Shown here in pieces: positions 32,445 through 36,180 of a stretch of 36,180 nt of DNA. Numbering within the stretch: the stretch's first letter is position 1; each line of letters begins with the position of its first letter. Source of the DNA: Candidatus Thorarchaeota archaeon SMTZ1-45. GTDB lineage: Archaea > Asgardarchaeota > Thorarchaeia > Thorarchaeales > Thorarchaeaceae. Under the pieces are notes generated by a model. The model did not search any database, was not told the DNA's origin, and saw nothing but the letters and a program-made list of their open reading frames with translations. Both the position numbers and the translations under genes were made by a program. The stretch spans positions 1 through 36,180 of the forward strand of contig LRSL01000093.1 in NCBI GenBank assembly GCA_001563335.1, written 5' to 3'.

Positions 32445-33155
32445 CTATGAAGCCTGGCCCCATTCATTTCCAGCAGCAATAAGGATGAGTCCGATAACAA
32501 TTAAACCTGGAGCCATAACTCCGGGTATTGTTACTGAGCCAAATACCATATCTGCGAGGAAATAACGTGCTGCATGAATCACTCTTCCTGCGAAAAGAAC
32601 AAAGAATCCAAGTCCCAGGAATAGATTAGATCTTCGTAACATACCTCCTGATTGCCATGCAAGATACCAAAAGAGTAATGGAATAAAGAGAGCGTAGATA
32701 GCACCAGCTGTTCCTGAGAGGAGCACTCTAGTAGTAGCATCTAATGGAATGAATCCAAGAACAAACCCAAGTCCCACAGCTGGAACAGCAAATGCGATTT
32801 CTGCCCAACGCTTTCCAAAAATCATGAATCCTGCGGTTGCAGATAATAGAGCTAAAGCCATCCATTGGAAGAAAGCACCAGCCATTAACCAGAAGGGAGA
32901 TTCACCAAGGTAGGGAGTATAGATAACTAGAGTTCCAGTTAGACTGGCGGGGTCAGCATAGAAATCCCCAACGAAATAGAAACACCGACCAATGGCCAAT
33001 AGCAAAAAGAACATTGCCATAGCGAACTGGAATGGATTCCCAGTTTTTCTCCAGCGGAAGAACAATAGGAAAATGAACAAGAAGAAATAGTATCCCACAA
33101 CTAAGAACCATAAACCGGCATGAACTTCTCGAATGACCATATCTACTGTTTGCAT
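32445..33155 (-). CDS. Seven-helix membrane protein, unknown function
   Basis: A 236-residue integral membrane protein with seven hydrophobic helices of 18-24 residues. The first is LWFLVVGYYFFLFIFLLFF and the last is IPGVMAPGLIVIGLILIAAG. Charged residues between helices (FRWRKTGN, FGKRWAE, MLRRSNL) suggest short loops. There is no rhodopsin-type Lys in helix 7 and no cofactor motif, so it is not a retinal protein. ATG 33155 is supported by GGAG eight bases upstream. It converges on the longin gene. No family is named. Confidence 0.7.
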   Translation of the reverse strand: MQTVDMVIREVHAGLWFLVVGYYFFLFIFLLFFRWRKTGNPFQFAMAMFFLLLAIGRCFYFVGDFYADPASLTGTLVIYTPYLGESPFWLMAGAFFQWMALALLSATAGFMIFGKRWAEIAFAVPAVGLGFVLGFIPLDATTRVLLSGTAGAIYALFIPLLFWYLAWQSGGMLRRSNLFLGLGFFVLFAGRVIHAARYFLADMVFGSVTIPGVMAPGLIVIGLILIAAGNEWGQAS

Positions 33156-33235
33156 TCTATTGGCTCCATCCTAATCCTTCTAAATCTTGAGCTGCCTGCT
33201 AACAAATAAAGATATTCCGAGTAGGTAAAAACCGC

Positions 33236-33697
33236 ATGATACGCCGTGACAACTTCTATATTCGACGAAAATCTCTGTTCTATCTGTGTGAGATGAACTC
33301 AGAACCTAGATGGAAACTACAAACAGATGATTCAGATATAGAGGAGTTCATCGATATTCGACGAAAGGTAGGGAATCAGATTATTCGTGAATACCTGCTT
33401 GATGGCGTAGAAAATAGCGAGAGAATCGATCGAGTTTCAGGCAAGCTTAGAGGACCAAAGAATGAGTTCAAGGATTTTGCAAACTTCCTCATACTCAAGT
33501 TATCAGTAGATGGTTTAATGGTTAAATTTCTTGCAGAAGCAGGAGTATATGACAATCTCAGAATTGTTGCTGTTGATTCAAAGAACCTAGCTGAAAGAAG
33601 TTCTGACGATATAATCCGAATCTTCACTGAAGCTCTTGAAAATCCAGATAGCTACAACACGAAAGTAGTTCTAAGTGATGACTCAACAGTCCGATAA
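33236..33697 (+). CDS. Unknown soluble protein
   Basis: A 153-residue protein; the longest frame begins at ATG 33236 (AGGT nine bases upstream). A second ATG at 33293 (MNSEPRWKLQ) is an equally sensible start. The middle is charged (DDSDIEEFIDIRRKVGNQII) and helical (EFKDFANFLILKLSVDGLMV), and the C-terminus alternates strand and helix (NLRIVAVDSKNLAERSSDDI). There is no recognisable motif. The next gene follows after 13 bases, so the two are likely co-expressed. Function unknown. Confidence 0.6.
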   Translation: MIRRDNFYIRRKSLFYLCEMNSEPRWKLQTDDSDIEEFIDIRRKVGNQIIREYLLDGVENSERIDRVSGKLRGPKNEFKDFANFLILKLSVDGLMVKFLAEAGVYDNLRIVAVDSKNLAERSSDDIIRIFTEALENPDSYNTKVVLSDDSTVR

Positions 33698-33710
33698 GGT
33701 GGAAACATAA

Positions 33711-33902
33711 ATGTTAGAGAGATATGCAAAATGTCCTATTTGTGAAAAAAGAACTGTCTTAAGAGTTCCCCCAGATGTCGTTAAGAAGGCAGATAGATTT
33801 CCATTCACAATAAAGGTCAAACATGAGAAGCACTATTTTTACATTAATATCGATAGTCAAGCATGGATTACTGATATTCTACATCCAGAGTTAGTTGAGT
33901 AA
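33711..33902 (+). CDS. Small protein with a single CxxC pair
   Basis: A 63-residue protein from ATG 33711, with GGTGG about eight bases upstream. It starts MLERYAKCPICEKRTVLRVP, with one CPIC pair near the N-terminus, followed by a basic, beta-rich stretch (FTIKVKHEKHYFYINIDSQA). A lone CxxC could bind zinc as half of a site shared between two chains. The stop lies one base before the end of the convergent PAC2 gene. No family is recognised. Confidence 0.65.
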   Translation: MLERYAKCPICEKRTVLRVPPDVVKKADRFPFTIKVKHEKHYFYINIDSQAWITDILHPELVE

Positions 33903-33903
33903 T

Positions 33904-34695
33904 TCATCCAATATATCTGTCAGATGGACTACTATCATCAATTGGTGGAGGACCTTTCTGAGCAATCTCATCCATTGCCCATTGAATGAATTCGACAACT
34001 CTCTCAACCTCCGTGTCTATCACATCAAAATGAGCTTTAATTCCTACTAAATCACTTAATTTCTCTAAGAGAATCCTTGCAGCTCTATAGTCTGCTTTTA
34101 TCACTCCTATCGTTTCGCCAAGTAAACATGCACCCTCCATATCATAAATTGAAGCAGCCCAATTAGGGATAATTCCATTTGCACCTACTACTACCCCCTC
34201 TTCTGTTGCAATCATTCCATCAGATTGCGATATCTTATCCAAGAGATTCTGAGAACTTGCTGATACATACACTCTTGGGGGTGATGGAAATGAGCCAAAG
34301 TATTCTTGGTATTCTTGTTCATATGCTGCTAAGGAGTACATCTCTTTCACTCCAAGATTGGAGAATTCATTGGCTACATAGTCTGCGTACTCGTAGACAC
34401 CTGTTCCCGAAGCTGGCTGGAAATCAGCAGTAAGTATTAGAAGATCGTGCGGCTCATCCGGAGCAGCTCGATAGAGGTGGATTGAAGACTTTGGACAACT
34501 AGATATTCCTTTTCGAACTATAACTCGCGGAGGAAAATCATTACTGAAGAAATCCATAACATGCATAGCATCTAAAACTCTCGTAAGAGTTTGCATTGCA
34601 ATTCTTCCAACATTTGCGATTCCAGGTAGACCAACTATGCCAATTGGAGATTTCAAAGATGCTGCATCTACTTCAATAAATCGACGCGTATACAT
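33904..34695 (-). CDS. PAC2-family protein (proteasome assembly chaperone-like)
   Basis: A 263-residue protein with the PAC2 signature: SPIGIVGLPGIANVGRIAMQ near the N-terminus, PRVIVRKGISSCPKSSIHLY, DLLILTADFQPASGTGVYEY and EGVVVGANGIIPNWA. The family includes eukaryotic Pba1/Pba2-type chaperones and archaeal PbaA/PbaB-like proteins, which help assemble or cap the 20S proteasome, but many archaeal members are uncharacterised. ATG 34695 (MYTRRFIEVD) fits the family start better than ATG 34719. There is no ribosome site; an upstream TATTTACT could give a leaderless transcript, or it may be read from the TatD gene 47 bases upstream. The C-terminus is acidic and flexible. Confidence 0.8.
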   Translation of the reverse strand: MYTRRFIEVDAASLKSPIGIVGLPGIANVGRIAMQTLTRVLDAMHVMDFFSNDFPPRVIVRKGISSCPKSSIHLYRAAPDEPHDLLILTADFQPASGTGVYEYADYVANEFSNLGVKEMYSLAAYEQEYQEYFGSFPSPPRVYVSASSQNLLDKISQSDGMIATEEGVVVGANGIIPNWAASIYDMEGACLLGETIGVIKADYRAARILLEKLSDLVGIKAHFDVIDTEVERVVEFIQWAMDEIAQKGPPPIDDSSPSDRYIG

Positions 34696-34742
34696 AACTA
34701 GTAATTGTAGTAAATACATTTGGTACTTTGGGTCAGGGAGTT

Positions 34743-35495
34743 TTATAATCTATAGAATTGGATTGCATTCGATGTAGTTGAACGAGCAACCTCCTCATCA
34801 GGTAAATCCAGTATTTCACAAAGACTTTCAACACCATATATGATGTTAGCTGGCTCATTTCGATCTGGTGTTGGTGAAAGATAGGGTCCATCAGTTTCCA
34901 ATAGAATTTGCTCAAGTGGAATAATCTCAGCTGCATCTCTTCTGTTTCGATATTTGCTAAAATTCGCTGGAAGTGTGATATACCATCCATTGTCTGCAAC
35001 TCGCTTTGCAGCTTCTAGAGGACCATCAAAGCAGTGCATTAGAACATCTCCAGAGAAACACTTCTCAAGAATATCTATAGCTTCAGTTTCTGCTTTACGA
35101 GAATGGATAACAATGGGAAGTGACAACTCAGTTGCCAATTCAATAAACATCTGAAATAGTGGTTCTTGGTTCTTGCGACCTCTGGAATCCTTTACCCAAT
35201 AATAGTCTAATCCAACTTCTCCAACTGCTACTATTTCCTTGGAATACTTGCGAATAAGTGCCGCTATTTTCTCTGCTTCATCAGAAGTAAGTTGTGATAC
35301 ACTACAACCAGGAGAATGATGAATGAAACCCTCATGCTTTTTCACAATTCCTAAAGTCCTACGAAATGATGCGGTTCCAATAGAACTTGTCACCATTCCA
35401 ACCAGACCTGCATCTTTCGCCCTCTGAATGACTTTTTCTATATCATTCTTGAAATGCTTCATATCAATGTGGGTATGTGCATCAAATAGCTCCAA
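34743..35495 (-). CDS. TatD-family metal-dependent hydrolase
   Basis: A ~250-residue TatD-type TIM-barrel protein: FDAHTHIDM (metal HxH), VAVGEVGLDYYWVKDSRGRK (the catalytic Glu region), LPIVIHSRKAETEAIDIL, VLMHCFDGPLEAAKRV and LLETDGPYLSP (late metal Asp) are all intact. TatD enzymes are Mg2+-dependent nucleases or phosphodiesterases with roles in DNA processing and quality control. TTG 35495 has GGAG nine bases upstream; TTG 35501 is also open but only three bases from that site. It is probably the first gene of a leftward unit with PAC2. Confidence 0.87.
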   Translation of the reverse strand: MELFDAHTHIDMKHFKNDIEKVIQRAKDAGLVGMVTSSIGTASFRRTLGIVKKHEGFIHHSPGCSVSQLTSDEAEKIAALIRKYSKEIVAVGEVGLDYYWVKDSRGRKNQEPLFQMFIELATELSLPIVIHSRKAETEAIDILEKCFSGDVLMHCFDGPLEAAKRVADNGWYITLPANFSKYRNRRDAAEIIPLEQILLETDGPYLSPTPDRNEPANIIYGVESLCEILDLPDEEVARSTTSNAIQFYRL

Positions 35496-35549
35496 TGTCA
35501 ATTGCTCCGTATTTCGATTTAGACGAGACGTCTTTAATTATCGATTGAT

Positions 35550-36180
35550 ATGGACCTAAGAATGGGGACCAATTTGTCAGATGATCTCAATGAACGACTC
35601 CGAGATAAAACAATACAGATTGTTTCGTTAAATCAGAAACTTGAAACTTTGCAAGCACAACTTGGAGGATCACAGAAAAGAGCAAATCAACTAGGTGATC
35701 AAGTTGCTCTACTCGAAGCGACCTTAGCTCAGAAGGACTCAGAGATCCAAATTCTCACATCAGAGCTATCAAGAACAAAGGGAGCACTCGGTGTGGTTGG
35801 AAAAGAGGTACAGGGAATGAAAGCTGAGCAAACACAGCAACTTTTGAAAAAAGCACCTAGTTCTAATGGATTTCTAATGAGAGAGGAATTGGCACTTTCA
35901 AAGCAAAGAATCGGTAGTTTAGAGGAAGATTTGAAACGTTTCTCTCGAGTTGCCACATTGGTCTTGAATGAGGAAAAAGGTGCTTTAGAAAAACTTCGAG
36001 AGGTCGTTCTTGAAGTTGGAGATCCAAAATATCGTATTTTGAATATGGTGTTAAATAGGAAATCTATGAGAATTGATGAAATCGCAGCTACTCTTGTATT
36101 AGATATTTCAAAAACGGTAGAGGTAGTTGATTCACTCCAGAATGCTGGAGAGGTTGAGGTTAAAGATGGGAGCATCGTTT
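35550..36180 (+). CDS. Coiled-coil protein with C-terminal winged helix (partial at right edge)
   Basis: A rightward frame open from ATG 35550 to the window end (210 codons), therefore 3'-truncated. The first ~115 residues form a heptad-rich coiled coil (LRDKTIQIVSLNQKLETLQA; QLGDQVALLEATLAQKDSEI). A second helix (LALSKQRIGSLEEDLKRFSR) leads to a winged-helix-like end (KYRILNMVLNRKSMRIDEIA, TVEVVDSLQNAGEVEVKDG). ATG 35562 or TTG 35574 may be the real start; TTTAATTATC at about 35532 could be a TATA box giving a leaderless message. A leftward antisense frame here is a shadow. Perhaps a DNA-associated structural or regulatory protein. Confidence 0.7.
   Translation, partial: MDLRMGTNLSDDLNERLRDKTIQIVSLNQKLETLQAQLGGSQKRANQLGDQVALLEATLAQKDSEIQILTSELSRTKGALGVVGKEVQGMKAEQTQQLLKKAPSSNGFLMREELALSKQRIGSLEEDLKRFSRVATLVLNEEKGALEKLREVVLEVGDPKYRILNMVLNRKSMRIDEIAATLVLDISKTVEVVDSLQNAGEVEVKDGSIV

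Noticed and set aside
32445..33155. Microbial rhodopsin, because of seven helices
   Set aside because: No Lys is present in the last helix to bind retinal, and the conserved Arg/Asp set is missing.
35729..36175. Leftward frame at the right edge
   Set aside because: The rightward frame from 35550 shows clear coiled-coil heptads and a winged helix; the leftward one is Ser/Phe-rich and featureless.
1..36180. CRISPR arrays, insertion sequences, phage or plasmid genes
   Set aside because: No spaced direct repeats, transposase, integrase, capsid or replication-initiator motifs were seen.

Overview
The window looks like a piece of an archaeal chromosome, most likely from an Asgard-type archaeon (Thorarchaeia-like would fit, but this is inference). 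Reasons: TATA-like boxes upstream of several genes, purine-rich GGAGG/GGTG ribosome sites often followed by TTG starts, and archaeal families: a proteasome-assembly PAC2 protein, a slipin-NfeD pair, a DUF92 membrane protein, a COG2403 GTPase, a longin-like domain, an E2F/DP-like winged helix, and domains resembling the N-terminal module of Cdc48/VAT. I see no phage, IS element, CRISPR array, rRNA or tRNA. About 36 genes fill nearly all of the sequence.

Layout. 1-3002: the start of a Dpp/Opp-type permease gene running off the left edge, a small two-helix membrane protein, and two oligopeptide ABC ATPases in tandem. 3082-7718: two unknown proteins, then a very large protein joining a GCS2 (glutamate-cysteine ligase-like) domain to beta-sandwich repeats. 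8065-13844: membrane and regulatory genes (DUF92; a winged-helix protein fused to a degenerate PfkB sugar kinase; an ECF-S-like membrane protein ending at a strong hairpin; slipin plus NfeD; a CPBP protease). 14040-15188: a HEAT-repeat protein with a lysine-rich linker and a triple helical repeat.

15194-24571 is the most unusual part. A two-gene operon (amidohydrolase, then a VWA protein with a Cdc48-N-like front end) is transcribed leftward. Across a short divergent promoter lies one long rightward gene whose protein is colinear with both operon products joined end to end, but which has lost the visible metal ligands of the amidohydrolase and of the VWA MIDAS. Next come two coiled-coil proteins, a second degenerate Cdc48-N/VWA paralogue and an intact VWA protein of another subfamily with a winged helix and a beta-sandwich tail. 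No AAA ATPase is present. I read this as a multi-paralogue scaffold or adaptor system of unknown function, and it is my candidate for an undescribed system.

24655-36180: a cyclophilin-like protein, an E2F/DP-like transcription factor, a COG2403 P-loop GTPase ending at a hairpin terminator, a membrane protein, a PaaK-like adenylate-forming enzyme, a MazG-like protein next to a protein with an EMAP-type tRNA-binding domain, a longin-winged-helix protein, a seven-helix membrane protein, small unknown proteins, PAC2, TatD, and a coiled-coil/winged-helix gene cut by the right edge.

All domain names come from reading motifs by eye. Starts were chosen by ribosome-site spacing, and many differ from the longest possible reading frame.
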